From Ruminobacter amylophilus (GTDB lineage: Bacteria > Pseudomonadota > Gammaproteobacteria > Enterobacterales > Succinivibrionaceae), in assembly GCF_900115655.1 (NCBI RefSeq), contig NZ_FOXF01000020.1, positions 1 through 42,482 on the forward strand: 42,482 bases of DNA. The letters are read 5' to 3'. The stretch's first letter is position 1; the number at the start of each line of letters is the position of its first letter. The notes beneath the pieces were generated by a model. The model had not been told where the DNA came from. It saw only the letters and a list, made by a program, of their open reading frames with translations, and did not search any database. The position numbers were made by a program, and so were the translations under genes. Below, one piece after another: positions 33,298-42,451 of the stretch.

Positions 33298-35670
33298 CTA
33301 TTTTACCGGTGATTTTTTACCGTTCTTTCTGCCGTTATTTTTTCCGAAACCGCCGTTTCCCTGTGAATGGCGGTCCGGCTGTCCGGATCCTTTTCCGTGT
33401 TTTACGCCGCTTCCGCCCTGTGATGAGCCGAAACGTCTGCCGTCCCTGCCGAAGGAGTTTCCTGCAGGCTTTCCCCTGCCGTCAGGTTTTCCGGAACCGG
33501 ATCTTCCGCGCACCTTTCCCCTGCCTTCCGTCAGCGGGTCATAAGGAGGCACCAGGGCCCCGGAGCCTCTGCCGATAAACTGAGGCATGTTCAGCTCAAT
33601 GAGAGCCTCACGCACGGTTTCGTAATTATCGGGATCATGGTAACGCAGAATCGCCTTCTGTCTTCTTCTTGCCACGTCACCTTTGGCCACAAAAACGTCC
33701 GGTTCGGTTTCCCGCGTAATCGGTCTGTACGGATTGAATCCGGTGTAATACATTGCCGAAGCTCCGGACATCGGCGTCGGATAGAAATTCTGCACCTGAT
33801 CCACCTGAAAATCATTTCTCTTGAGCCATACGGCAAGATTTATCATTGAAGCCACGGTTGAGCCGGGATGAGACGACATGAAGTACGGTATTATGTACTG
33901 TTTCTTTCCCGCCTCACTGCTGTAGCGGTCAAACAGCTTCTTGAAATCATAGTAAATCTTTTCATCAGGCTTGAGCATGAGCTCCAGTACCTCCGGAGCC
34001 ATGTGCTCGGGAGCAATCTTCAGATGTCCGCCAACATGATATGTCACCAGCTCCCTGATGTAGTTTTCATCAAAGAGAGCCAGATCGATTCTGACCCCGG
34101 AAGCGATAAGAATCTTTTTGATGAAAGGCAGCGCCCTGGCATCACGATAAAGCTGTATCAGTCTGCCGTGATCCTTGTTGAGAAATCTGCACGGTGTCGG
34201 ATAGAGACATGACGGCTTGCGGCAGAGACTGCGCATTCTGGCATTGGTACATCCCAGACCGTACATGTTGGCGGACGGCCCGCCCAGATCCGAAATCACT
34301 CCGGTAAATCCCGGAGTCTTTTCACTGATTTCCTTAAGCTCTTTCAGGATTGATTTTTCCGAACGGCTCTGAATTCTCTTGCCTTCATGAGCCACTATCG
34401 AACAGAAACTGCACCCGCCGAAGCAGCCTCTCATTATGGAGACGGAATTCTTAATCATCTCAAAGGCCGGAATTTCCTGACCTTTGTATGCCGGATGCGG
34501 TACTCTCCTGAAAGGCAGAGCATAGACATAATCAAGCTCGGCAGAGCTTAACGGAAATGTCGGAGGATTGACCCACACGTAGCGTTCACCGTGCTTCTGC
34601 ACCAGGGCTCTGGCGCATTCAGGATTGCACTCCCTGATGAATATCCTGCGTACATGGGCGTACAGTCTTCTGTCCTGTTTTACGTCCTGAACCGAAGGCA
34701 GCAGGATGTATTCCCTGTCATGCAGCTTCTTTTCAAGAGAAATCTTTCTGTCGGATGCACCTGTCACCTGAGATGAATTCTGCGGGACATCTTCCGCCGT
34801 AAACGGAATTGCCTCCCCGCCTGCAGACGGATTTTCTTTTCCGCCGTCGTCGGTATGACACATCACGCAGTACGGATTCGGTTCAGGTTCAATGAATCCC
34901 GGAGTATCCACGGTGGTGGAATCAATCCCCACCCACTCCGGCAGAGCCTTTTTAACCATTACCGCGGTGCCGCGGACATCCCTTATCTCCCTGACTGATT
35001 CTCCGGCGGCAAGACGCATGGCAATCTCAGCCAGAGGGCGTTCCCCGTTACCGAACACCAGAATGTCGGCCTTTGAATCCGGCAGAACAGAATTCTTGAC
35101 GGTATCAGACCAGTAGTCGTAGTGAGCCAGACGGCGGAGCGAAGCCTCGATGCCTCCGATAATGACCGGAATATCCTTATATGCCTCCCTAACCCTCTGG
35201 GTATAGACAGTCACTGCCCTGTCCGGTCTTCTGCCGGCGACATTTCCGGGAGTATAGGCATCGTCACTGCGGATTTTTCTGTCGGCGGTGTAGTGATTTA
35301 TCATGGAATCCATGTTGCCGGCATTAACCCCGAAAAAGAGATTCGGACGGCCGAGAGTCATGAAAGCGTCCTTGGAGTGCCAGTCAGGCTGGGAAATAAC
35401 CCCCACCCTGAAACCGAATGACTCAAGATACCTGCCGACGATGGAGGTGCAGAAGCTCGGATGATCTATATAGGCGTCACCGGTGACGATAATGATGTCA
35501 CAGCTGTCCCATCCGAGTTTATCCATCTCCTTTCTGCTCATCGGCAGAAACGGAGCCGGAACATGATTTTTACGGTATTTAGGATAGGTGCGGATGTCTT
35601 TACAGTGATATTTTTCAAAGTCTTTAAAATCATTATCCGTAATGTATTCTTCATCCTTTGCGGCTGTCAT
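33298..35670 (-). CDS. ygiQ: YgiQ family radical SAM protein, 790 aa
   Basis: This is a large UPF0313 radical SAM protein of unknown reaction. It has an N-terminal cobalamin-binding-like region, with the family start [36 protein letters not shown]. The radical SAM core follows, with the cluster-binding cysteines in [17 protein letters not shown] (CxxxCxxC, about residue 380). The conserved [17 protein letters not shown] and [16 protein letters not shown]-type segments are also present. A polar insert (about 275-320) precedes the cluster motif. The last about 70 residues form a Gly/Arg/Lys/Ser-rich low-complexity tail ([16 protein letters not shown]...), which suggests RNA contact. The ATG at 35670 was chosen because AAGAGG lies 5 bases before it; a GTG two codons upstream is too close to that site. 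Confidence 0.94.
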   Translation of the reverse strand: MTAAKDEEYITDNDFKDFEKYHCKDIRTYPKYRKNHVPAPFLPMSRKEMDKLGWDSCDIIIVTGDAYIDHPSFCTSIVGRYLESFGFRVGVISQPDWHSKDAFMTLGRPNLFFGVNAGNMDSMINHYTADRKIRSDDAYTPGNVAGRRPDRAVTVYTQRVREAYKDIPVIIGGIEASLRRLAHYDYWSDTVKNSVLPDSKADILVFGNGERPLAEIAMRLAAGESVREIRDVRGTAVMVKKALPEWVGIDSTTVDTPGFIEPEPNPYCVMCHTDDGGKENPSAGGEAIPFTAEDVPQNSSQVTGASDRKISLEKKLHDREYILLPSVQDVKQDRRLYAHVRRIFIRECNPECARALVQKHGERYVWVNPPTFPLSSAELDYVYALPFRRVPHPAYKGQEIPAFEMIKNSVSIMRGCFGGCSFCSIVAHEGKRIQSRSEKSILKELKEISEKTPGFTGVISDLGGPSANMYGLGCTNARMRSLCRKPSCLYPTPCRFLNKDHGRLIQLYRDARALPFIKKILIASGVRIDLALFDENYIRELVTYHVGGHLKIAPEHMAPEVLELMLKPDEKIYYDFKKLFDRYSSEAGKKQYIIPYFMSSHPGSTVASMINLAVWLKRNDFQVDQVQNFYPTPMSGASAMYYTGFNPYRPITRETEPDVFVAKGDVARRRQKAILRYHDPDNYETVREALIELNMPQFIGRGSGALVPPYDPLTEGRGKVRGRSGSGKPDGRGKPAGNSFGRDGRRFGSSQGGSGVKHGKGSGQPDRHSQGNGGFGKNNGRKNGKKSPVK

Positions 35671-35719
35671 GCGCACCTCTTCAAGTGAATTGAAACAATC
35701 AGATTGGTACCGTCTTTAA

Positions 35720-36775
35720 CTACTTCATGCTGATAAAGGACAGAAATTCCGGCAGACTGTTGTGATGCATGGTCATGTATACGAGCAGAGCCATGTATGC
35801 GATGTATGTTGTCACCCAGAATGCACCTATTCTTCTGCCGAGTCTGGCTTCCTTTGTTCTGAGTCTCATGGAGAACAGCAGGAGACTCATGGTAAGAAAC
35901 AGACAGAAACCGCCGTCTCTTACGAGCTCAATCCTGTCCACGTCATACGGAAGAATCACGCCGGCAAGGCCAAGTACCGCGGTATTGTTGAATATGTTCG
36001 AACCGATGATGTTGCCTACGGCGAGTTCATTGTTACCCTTTCTGGCAGCAATGACTGAAGCCGTGAGTTCAGGAAGAGAGGTTCCGACTGCCACCACGGT
36101 AAGACCGATGATAACCTCGCTTATCTCAAGAACCTTGGCGATTTCCACGGCCCCGAAAACAATCACCTTCGAGCTTACCACCATCAGTACAAGACCGAAG
36201 AAAGTGTACAGAGATGATTTTAACGGTCCGAGATTTCTTGCCTCCTCGGAACATTCCTCAATCTGCACGTCGGCCTCTTCGCTGTCCTGTGCGAGTTTTC
36301 CGGCCCTGGCAAGCTTTCTGGCTCTGAATCCCTCGTAAACGGTATACATCACGAACAGTGAAATGAATACCAGAAGACCGGCGGATTCAGCCTTGGAAAT
36401 ATATCCGTCCATGGCAAAAATCAGCGGACCCGCAGCTGAAAGAAGCAGCAGAGGATATTCCTTTCTGAAAAGACTGCGCTGAACCCAGAGCGGTGCTATC
36501 AGAGCGGTAACACCTAGTATCAGCGAAATGTTGCAGATGTTGGATCCCCAGGAGTTACCGAGAGCAAGCTTGGAGCTTCCTTCAAGAGCGGAAAAAATGG
36601 ATACCATTATTTCGGGAGCGGATGTACCGAAACCTACTATAAGTACACCAATCAGTATTTCCGGAACCCCCAGACACAGGGCAAGACCTGATGCCCCGTC
36701 AACAAACTTCTGAGCACTGTATATGAGAATAACGAAACCCAGTATCACGCATAACAGGGCTATTGTAATGGACAT
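35720..36775 (-). CDS. yrbG: CaCA-family sodium/calcium antiporter (YrbG-like), 351 aa
   Basis: This is an inner-membrane cation antiporter built of two inverted repeats of about five helices. Both alpha-repeat signatures are present: GFGTSAPEIMVSIFSALEG with GNSWGSNICN in the first half, and AVGTSLPELTASVIAARKG with GNIIGSNIFN in the second. These supply the ion-binding glutamates and asparagines. A charged cytoplasmic loop (SEEADVQIEECSEEAR) separates the halves. It lies 49 bases upstream of ygiQ on the same strand and may share its transcript. Confidence 0.93.
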   Translation of the reverse strand: MSITIALLCVILGFVILIYSAQKFVDGASGLALCLGVPEILIGVLIVGFGTSAPEIMVSIFSALEGSSKLALGNSWGSNICNISLILGVTALIAPLWVQRSLFRKEYPLLLLSAAGPLIFAMDGYISKAESAGLLVFISLFVMYTVYEGFRARKLARAGKLAQDSEEADVQIEECSEEARNLGPLKSSLYTFFGLVLMVVSSKVIVFGAVEIAKVLEISEVIIGLTVVAVGTSLPELTASVIAARKGNNELAVGNIIGSNIFNNTAVLGLAGVILPYDVDRIELVRDGGFCLFLTMSLLLFSMRLRTKEARLGRRIGAFWVTTYIAYMALLVYMTMHHNSLPEFLSFISMK

Positions 36776-37244
36776 GAAAAAACTCCCGAACGTTGTAAGA
36801 GACGCGGCAGGAGCCGCGTTCTCCTGTATACCCCCCGCTGAATACGGACTTTACGTGCACTGCACATGTGCAGAATTTCTCATATCCGCCGGGGCTTAAT
36901 GTATAAGTGCCGTAATTATACAATATTTACCGCCATCTTTTTAAACTAAAAAAAGATGCACGGGCTCAACGGATGTTTCAGTTCCCGGCAAACCGTGACA
37001 GACAGCCGCGGAGCCCCGGTATTTACGTCAAAATGCTTGATTTTACGGACTGAAATTGTATATGATTCTGTTTCGGAATCTGCGGAAACAACAGGATGAA
37101 ACAGGCCTGAAACAGCCGGGATCCGATATGCGGGACAATGATTAAAACAGTCGCGCACGTAAACATTTTAGAATGCGGCATTCTTCGACATTCTTATAAA
37201 TGGAACCTTATTTCGACATTTTTAGAATGGAATCAATAAAAAAA
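36776..37244. other. Intergenic region before smpB
   Basis: About 470 bases between divergent yrbG and smpB. It contains a 12-bp perfect palindrome TGCACATGTGCA (36861-36872) and a short dyad AGAATG-cgg-CATTCT (37170-37184) about 60 bases before smpB, near where its promoter should be. I see no gene. Frames at 37200 and 37227 extend smpB upstream but do not match the family start. Confidence 0.45.
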
Positions 37245-37727
37245 ATGGCCAGTAACAGCAAACAGAATATAAAATCAGCGGTAATTGCCGTAAACAAAAG
37301 AGCCAGCCATGACTACTTTCTTGAACAGCATTTTGAGGCCGGCATCAGCCTTCAGGGCTGGGAAGTAAAAGCCCTCAGAGCCGGCAGAGCCAGTATCGTG
37401 GACGGATACGTAACCATCAAGAGGGGTGAAATATTCCTTATCGGTGCCAACATCACTCCGCTGGATCAGGCTTGCACCCACGTAATCTGCGATCCGACCA
37501 GAACCAGAAAACTGCTTCTGAACCGTCGTGAAATCGACAAGCTCATCGGGGCCGTGGAAAGAGCCGGATACACCATCGTTCCGCTTAAGCTCTACTGGAA
37601 AAAATCCCTGGTTAAGCTTGAAATATCCCTTGCCCGAGGCAAGCAGAGTCACGACAAGCGCGATTCAATCAAGGAACGCGAATGGAAGCGTGACCAGGCC
37701 AGAGTAATGAAGAAGGCTGCCCGTTAA
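37245..37727 (+). CDS. smpB: SsrA-binding protein SmpB, 160 aa
   Basis: SmpB binds tmRNA and places its tRNA-like part in stalled ribosomes during trans-translation. The chain matches the family throughout: [61 protein letters not shown], and a basic tail with [23 protein letters not shown]. The start at 37245 ([20 protein letters not shown]) corresponds to the E. coli start. The tmRNA gene lies 112 bases downstream on the same strand, the classical gammaproteobacterial arrangement. Confidence 0.96.
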   Translation: MASNSKQNIKSAVIAVNKRASHDYFLEQHFEAGISLQGWEVKALRAGRASIVDGYVTIKRGEIFLIGANITPLDQACTHVICDPTRTRKLLLNRREIDKLIGAVERAGYTIVPLKLYWKKSLVKLEISLARGKQSHDKRDSIKEREWKRDQARVMKKAAR

Positions 37728-37766
37728 CAGAGTAACGCGAATAATTATTGAATAGCAAAATTATTC

Positions 37767-37794
37767 TTGAATTCTCCATAAAAGATGATATATT
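37767..37794 (+). promoter_or_regulatory. ssrA: Candidate sigma-70 promoter of ssrA
   Basis: TTGAAT (37767-37772), a 16-base spacer and TATATT (37789-37794) give a plausible promoter about 45 bases before the mature 5' end. This leaves a precursor leader of about 40 bases to be removed by RNase P. Confidence 0.6.
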
Positions 37795-37839
37795 TAGAAT
37801 CAGTAGGACGCTTTAAGCGCGTATCTGACACAGAATAAA

Positions 37840-38233
37840 GGGGATGATTAGGATTCGACTGGAAGAGTGAAGTCAAGACAGCATGTAGAGGCGTGGGTGG
37901 CCTCTTAAAAAACCCACAAAAAGATAATCGCAAACGATGAATCTTACGCTTTAGCTGCTTAATAACCAGCGACAAGCAAAAACCGTAGTCAGAGCCTAAA
38001 AAACTACTGGACTACCCGGAGCCTGGGTTTGACAATAGGTTCAGAATCTCCGGATCCCAATATTGTATCGGGTGAATCCTTGACTGAAGGAGTAGCCTTA
38101 AATCTATTCAGTCTGGTAAATCTGCAGCGTGTCGGTCCGCGTCCGGTTTACGAGATTAAAAGATTCGACTAAACATGTAGACGTTGAGATCTAGCCTTTT
38201 GGGACGCGGGTTCAAATCCCGCCATCTCCACCA
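37840..38233 (+). ncRNA. ssrA: tmRNA (ssrA), tag ANDESYALAA
   Basis: This is transfer-messenger RNA, which frees stalled ribosomes and tags the incomplete protein for degradation. The 5' end GGGGATG pairs with CATCTCC in front of the encoded ACCA, making the acceptor stem. The T-arm is present as GGGTTCAAATCCC near the 3' end. The tag frame resumes at GCA 37930 and reads A-N-D-E-S-Y-A-L-A-A before tandem UAA stops at 37960 (family form of the first residue: alanine from the tRNA part). The upstream GATAATCGCAAACGATGA context matches the enterobacterial resume region. The tag differs from the common ANDENYALAA by Asn to Ser at position five. Confidence 0.97.
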
Positions 38234-38240
38234 ATAGAGA

Positions 38241-38272
38241 CAGCAGCCTTTCAGGCTGCTGTTTTTGTTTTA
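38241..38272 (+). terminator. Rho-independent terminator of ssrA
   Basis: CAGCAGCC-tttca-GGCTGCTG, a perfect 8-bp stem, is followed by TTTTTGTTTT. It begins 7 bases behind the tmRNA CCA end. Confidence 0.95.
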
Positions 38273-38282
38273 ACGGAATACA

Positions 38283-39134
38283 TCAGTCGTGAATTCTGTA
38301 TGCCTTCAGAAGCTTTTCGCCATATGACATGTCGTCAGGATTATGACTGCCTCTGCCGGTATCCAGACTTCTGACTGCCTGCAGATCATTTTCATCAAGA
38401 GAAAAATCAAAGATATCATAATTCTCTCTGATATGCTGAACGGATACTGACTTCGGCACGGGGATGATTCCCTCCTCGACATGCCATCTGAGAATTATCT
38501 GACTTACGGTCTTGCCGTATTTTTCCGCAATTCCCTTAAGCACCTCATTTTGCATAAGTGCGGAACTGCCGTGTCCTAACGGATACCAGGCCTGCATTCT
38601 GATATCATGAGGTTTCAGATATTTTCTGAGTTCCTTCTGCTGAAACAGCGGATTGCATTCCATCTGATTAACTGCAGGCAGGATGTTCATCCACGGCATC
38701 AGTTTTTCCAGAAAACCTACGGTATGATTGCTTACGCCGATTGACTTTATCAGTCCTTCGTCTACAGCCTCCTCCAGTGCCTTCCAGGCTCCGGCAGTAT
38801 CAAAGTACGGCTGATGCAGAAGATAGAGATCGATGTAATCGAGACCGAGATTTCTGAGAGAGTTTTCTATTCCTTTTTTTGCCGCATCATACCCGTAATC
38901 CTGAAGCCACAGCTTGGAGGTTATGTATATTTCCTCACGGGGCAGTCCGCTGGCTCTTACCGCCCTGCCGACACCGGCTTCGTTCATATAGGCAGCCGCC
39001 GTGTCAATGAAACGGTATCCGGTTTCAAGAGCACAGCCGACGGCCTTTTCACATGTACCGTCATCAGGTATCAGAAACACTCCGAAACCAATCGCCGGAA
39101 TCATCGTTCCATTGTTAAGCCTTACTTTATGCAT
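38283..39134 (-). CDS. Aldo/keto reductase, 283 aa
   Basis: This is an NADPH-dependent aldo/keto reductase of the 2,5-diketo-gluconate reductase type, a single TIM barrel. The family signatures are visible: IPAIGFGVFLIPD at the start, the catalytic D and Y in GYRFIDTAAAYMNEAGVG, the lysine in YITSKLWLQDYG, the histidine in YIDLYLLHQP, and the cofactor loop IPVPKSVSVQHIREN. The start at 39134 has AGGAGA 7 bases upstream; an ATG 39 bases upstream has no such site. It follows the flavodoxin gene by 14 bases on the same strand, so the two are probably co-transcribed. The substrate is unknown. Confidence 0.94.
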   Translation of the reverse strand: MHKVRLNNGTMIPAIGFGVFLIPDDGTCEKAVGCALETGYRFIDTAAAYMNEAGVGRAVRASGLPREEIYITSKLWLQDYGYDAAKKGIENSLRNLGLDYIDLYLLHQPYFDTAGAWKALEEAVDEGLIKSIGVSNHTVGFLEKLMPWMNILPAVNQMECNPLFQQKELRKYLKPHDIRMQAWYPLGHGSSALMQNEVLKGIAEKYGKTVSQIILRWHVEEGIIPVPKSVSVQHIRENYDIFDFSLDENDLQAVRSLDTGRGSHNPDDMSYGEKLLKAYRIHD

Positions 39135-39148
39135 AGATTCTCCTGAAA

Positions 39149-39682
39149 TCAGAAACCGATGGAACTGAGCCATTCATTTACCTTTTCTCTGGCAAAATCA
39201 CGATCCTTCTGAGCCGTATGCCCGTATATGGCAAAGCCGCGGAGCATCCTGGCCCTGGTGACATCCCTTACTTTCTCATCCGTACCGCCAAAACCGCTGC
39301 CTTCATGGGTGCAGAAAGGAACAACATTCTTGCCGGTGAAATCATGGCTTTCCAGAAAAGTGTATACCGGCATAGGCATTTCCGCCCACCAGTTCGGATA
39401 GCCGATAAACACGGTGTCGTATTCCGCAAAATTATCCACGGTACCGGTAATGGCTGGTCTTGCCTTCTGCCTCTTTTCCTTCTGTGCGAATTTTATAAGC
39501 TCGCTGTATCCTGCCGGATACACGTCGTCGGCAAACTTGATTTCAAACAGAGAGCCTCCGGTTTTATCGGCAATCATTCCGGCGACAATCGCGGTATTGC
39601 CCTCAGTGATGTTACCTACGGAATACTGCTCCCCCGTACGTGAAAAATAAACAATTCCGAGAAGAACCATAAATTTAATCAT
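39149..39682 (-). CDS. Flavodoxin-like FMN protein, 177 aa
   Basis: This is a flavodoxin-fold protein. The first strand and phosphate-binding loop are IVYFSRTGEQYSVGN (about 11-25). The FMN-stacking loops are YPNWWAEMPMPVYTFLE and CTHEGSGFGG. The N-terminus is hydrophobic (MIKFMVLLGIVYFSRTG) but fits the first beta strand better than a signal peptide. Its likely role is as an electron carrier or quinone/aldehyde reductase partner, perhaps together with the aldo/keto reductase 14 bases downstream. An internal ATG at 39670 is an alternative start; neither has a strong ribosome-binding site. Confidence 0.9.
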   Translation of the reverse strand: MIKFMVLLGIVYFSRTGEQYSVGNITEGNTAIVAGMIADKTGGSLFEIKFADDVYPAGYSELIKFAQKEKRQKARPAITGTVDNFAEYDTVFIGYPNWWAEMPMPVYTFLESHDFTGKNVVPFCTHEGSGFGGTDEKVRDVTRARMLRGFAIYGHTAQKDRDFAREKVNEWLSSIGF

Positions 39683-39750
39683 TTTTCACAGCAGAACATA
39701 TATATGCCATGACCAGTACATTCCGGGAAATGATAATTTCCATCAAGAAG

Positions 39751-39790
39751 AAAAAACGGGGCTCCGGATCCGCTGAGATCCGAAGCCCCG
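39751..39790 (-). terminator. Rho-independent terminator of icd
   Basis: On the minus strand, CGGGGCT-t-CGGATC pairs with GATCCG-g-AGCCCCG (13 pairs with one internal mismatch) and is followed by TTTTTT. It stands 26 bases behind the icd stop. Confidence 0.92.
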
Positions 39791-39815
39791 CACATAGCCT
39801 TAAATCAGGTGATGA

Positions 39816-41063
39816 TTACATCTTGCTGATGATTTCGTCAGCAAATTCTGAACACTTGATTTCGGTAGCGCCTTCCATTAAACGTGCAAAGTCGTAAGTT
39901 ACGCGCTTGCCCTTGATGGCGCCTTCCATACCTCTGATAACCAGGTCTGCTGCTTCATTCCAGCCCATGTGACGGAGCATCATTTCAGCAGAAAGAATGA
40001 TTGAACCAGGATTTACCTTGTCGAGACCGGTGTACTTAGGAGCAGTACCGTGGGTAGCTTCGAACATTGCGCAGGTGCTGCCGATGTTTGCACCAGGAGC
40101 GATACCGATACCGCCTACCTGAGCGGCAAGAGCATCAGACATGTAGTCACCGTTGAGGTTAAGGGTGGCAATTACGTCGTATTCAGCAGGACGGAGGAGA
40201 ATCTGCTGTAAGAATGCGTCAGCGATACAGTCCTTGATTACGATGTCTTCGCCGGTCTTTGGATTCTTAATCTTCATCCATGGACCTTCGCCGATGAGTT
40301 CACCGTTGTACTGTTCCCTGGCAACATCATAGCCCCACTGCTTGAATGCGCCTTCGGTAAACTTCATGATGTTACCCTTGTGAACAAGAGTTACAGACTT
40401 GCGGTTGTTGGCAATAGCGTATTCAATGGCTGCCTTAACCAGTCTCTGAGTACCTTCCTTTGAAACAGGCTTAACACCGATACCGCAGTCCTTGTCGAAA
40501 CGAATCTTGGTAACGCCCATTTCAGTCTTGAGGAAGTTGATAACCTTGTCAGCTTCCGGAGTACCGGCCTTCCATTCAACACCGGCATAGATATCTTCAC
40601 TGTTTTCACGGAAAATAACCATATCAACGAGTTCAGGCTGCTTAACCGGGCTTGGAACGCCTTCAAAGTAACGTACAGGACGTAAGCAGATGTAGAGGTC
40701 GAGCTGCTGACGTAAAGCAACGTTTAATGAACGGATACCGCCGCCGATTGGAGTGGTTAAAGGTCCCTTGATGGAAACAACGTATTCCTTCAGAAGGTCA
40801 AGGGTTTCATCAGGAAGCCATACGTCCTGACCGTAAACCTTAGTAGCCTTTTCACCTGCGTAGATTTCCATCCAGGAAATCTTCTTTGAACCGTTGTATG
40901 CCTTTTCAACAGCAGCATCTACAACCTTGATCATTGCAGGAGTGATATCACTGCCGATACCGTCACCTTCAATGAATGGAATAATAGGATTGTTAGGAAC
41001 GTTTAATCCGTTACCCTGGACAGTAATCTTGGCACCTGCAGGTACAACAACCTTAGAAGTCAT
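39816..41063 (-). CDS. icd: NADP-dependent isocitrate dehydrogenase, 415 aa
   Basis: Icd oxidises isocitrate to 2-oxoglutarate with NADP in the TCA cycle. The sequence aligns with E. coli Icd over its full length: [41 protein letters not shown] with the phosphorylatable serine region, [37 protein letters not shown], and [28 protein letters not shown]. An upstream in-frame ATG at 41102 was rejected because [10 protein letters not shown] matches the E. coli start MESKVVVPA and has GGGGA in front. The length (416 in E. coli) is normal. Confidence 0.97.
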   Translation of the reverse strand: MTSKVVVPAGAKITVQGNGLNVPNNPIIPFIEGDGIGSDITPAMIKVVDAAVEKAYNGSKKISWMEIYAGEKATKVYGQDVWLPDETLDLLKEYVVSIKGPLTTPIGGGIRSLNVALRQQLDLYICLRPVRYFEGVPSPVKQPELVDMVIFRENSEDIYAGVEWKAGTPEADKVINFLKTEMGVTKIRFDKDCGIGVKPVSKEGTQRLVKAAIEYAIANNRKSVTLVHKGNIMKFTEGAFKQWGYDVAREQYNGELIGEGPWMKIKNPKTGEDIVIKDCIADAFLQQILLRPAEYDVIATLNLNGDYMSDALAAQVGGIGIAPGANIGSTCAMFEATHGTAPKYTGLDKVNPGSIILSAEMMLRHMGWNEAADLVIRGMEGAIKGKRVTYDFARLMEGATEIKCSEFADEIISKM

Positions 41064-41546
41064 ATAAGAATCCCCATGATTAACATAAAAAGACAGTTCC
41101 AATATATGAAAAAGCCGTATTTACAACAGCATTAACAGCTGACAACATTCAAATACCGGTTCTGACGAAAATTAAAACAAAAAAGTACCGCCGATAATTA
41201 TAAAGATGCTTATTTTATTTATCAAACATTCTTTACCTGTTTTTAGTGCATATAATAAAAAATTACCTGAAAGAACCGGCAGAACACTCATCAGAGAAAA
41301 GACTCTGAAAACCGCACCTGTAAAACCCCACAGTCATCTGACAGTCCCGGGCATGAAGAACAAGGCCTTTTCTTCTGCGCCCACGTCCGCAGCGGATTCG
41401 ACAGCTGTTCGGAATTTCCGGACAGCGGCCGGCTGATGAATCATGAGCCTGATGTAACCTCCGACGGTACGGCTCGTAGCCATAAAAATTCCCAATCTGT
41501 GAATAACCTGCTGTCCGGGCACAAAACACCTTGAGAACATGTGAAT
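41064..41546. other. icd upstream gap without supported gene
   Basis: About 480 bases. The first 140 bases before icd are AT-rich and should hold its promoter. The right part has two short frames on the minus strand (the longest, 101 residues, ends at 41263) and one on the plus strand. None shows a recognisable motif or a good start, so none is called. A decayed gene is possible. Confidence 0.4.
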
Positions 41547-41584
41547 AAAAAAACGGAAACTGAACCACCCTCAGTTTCCGTTTT
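41547..41584. terminator. Bidirectional terminator (nitroreductase side)
   Basis: CGGAAACTGA-accaccc-TCAGTTTCCG is a perfect 10-bp stem flanked by AAAAAAA on the left and TTTT on the right. It can end transcripts from both sides. For the nitroreductase gene on the minus strand it lies 63 bases behind the stop and is followed by TTTTTTTATT. Confidence 0.9.
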
Positions 41585-41646
41585 CAGGACAGATCAGACA
41601 CAGCCAGAAAATGACAGAAAACCCGCCGTGTCATCAGACTTGTCTG

Positions 41647-42195
41647 TTAATCGATGACCGTTAACAGATCGTCAACGCTTCTTCTCCTCGGCGCACGAGG
41701 TTCAGAATCAGTATATCCCATGGCGACAAGTGCGGAAATTCCGAAAACATTCAGATCAATACCTAAAATTTCGGCAACCGCCTTTTCATCATAAATGCCG
41801 AGAATCACGGAACCGATACTCTTTTCATGAGCTGCAAGACACAGGGTCTGAGTCGCAATGCCGGCATCAAATGACTCCCAGTGGGCTCCCTTTGAGGTTG
41901 TCGGAGTTCCGTCATCATTGTATCCGCATACGCCCTTCTGAGTTACAACCACCATCAGCACGTTGCAGTCAGTCACGCGATGCATGTTTGGCGTGAATCC
42001 CATTACTCCGTACTGAGCGATTCTGTTTTTAAGTTCCGGATTCTTTACCGCGACATATGACACCGTCTGGGAATTCTTCCAGGATGGTGCAAAAGAAGAA
42101 GTTTCAATAACCTCTCTGAGAGTCTGGGATGAGATGTCCTGTTCTGTGTATTCACGGACACTGCGGCGTCCTCTGATGCATTCTACTGCGTTCAT
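41647..42195 (-). CDS. Nitroreductase family FMN oxidoreductase, 182 aa
   Basis: This is a small FMN-dependent NAD(P)H oxidoreductase of the nitroreductase fold, expected to work as a dimer. The FMN-phosphate loop RGRRSVREYTEQDIS (about 8-22) and the APSWKNSQTVSYVAV segment are diagnostic. Later come GIATQTLCLAAHEKSIGSV, which contacts FMN, and the C-terminal RRRSVDDLL. The length is at the short end of the family. AAGGAT lies 8 bases before the ATG. The natural substrate is not readable. Confidence 0.93.
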   Translation of the reverse strand: MNAVECIRGRRSVREYTEQDISSQTLREVIETSSFAPSWKNSQTVSYVAVKNPELKNRIAQYGVMGFTPNMHRVTDCNVLMVVVTQKGVCGYNDDGTPTTSKGAHWESFDAGIATQTLCLAAHEKSIGSVILGIYDEKAVAEILGIDLNVFGISALVAMGYTDSEPRAPRRRSVDDLLTVID

Positions 42196-42241
42196 TGCTG
42201 ATTATCCTTAAATAGAACTTTCCCAATTAATAATACTATAT

Positions 42242-42268
42242 AAGATGTGCAAATATTGAGCACATCTT
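42242..42268. repeat. Perfect hairpin upstream of nitroreductase gene
   Basis: AAGATGTGC - aaatattga - GCACATCTT, 9-bp arms with a 9-base centre, about 50 bases upstream of the nitroreductase start on the minus strand. It could be an operator for that gene or a weak terminator. The rest of the 256-base gap to 42451 is very AT-rich and contains the palindromic promoter at its right end. Confidence 0.55.
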
Positions 42269-42396
42269 GTTTCAATATCTCATTATTTACTCCATATACC
42301 AATCAACAACATAACTTCCTCAGTTTTCATGTAGATATAAAGCCTGTTTTCTCCCTAAAAAAATTAAAAAATATCGACAAAATTGTGAAATTTTTC

Positions 42397-42435
42397 TTGA
42401 ATATAGTCTAATTATAACTTATAATTAGACTATAT
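42397..42435 (+). promoter_or_regulatory. Consensus promoter inside a perfect 35-bp palindrome
   Basis: TTGAAT (42397-42402), 17 bases, TATAAT (42420-42425) form a strong sigma-70-type promoter. A perfect palindrome with 17-base arms around a single C covers 42401-42435 and therefore the spacer and the -10 box. The start codon follows at 42452 with CGGAG 7 bases before it. Repressor binding or a structured leader are both possible. Confidence 0.75.
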
Positions 42436-42451
42436 ATTTACGGAGTTTGAT

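Noticed and set aside
37745-37975. 76-codon frame on the minus strand
   Set aside because: It lies across the ssrA promoter and 5' half of tmRNA and is explained by the RNA gene.
41206-41568. Small frames on both strands upstream of icd
   Set aside because: No good start sites or recognisable motifs, and they overlap each other; treated as gap or remnant.
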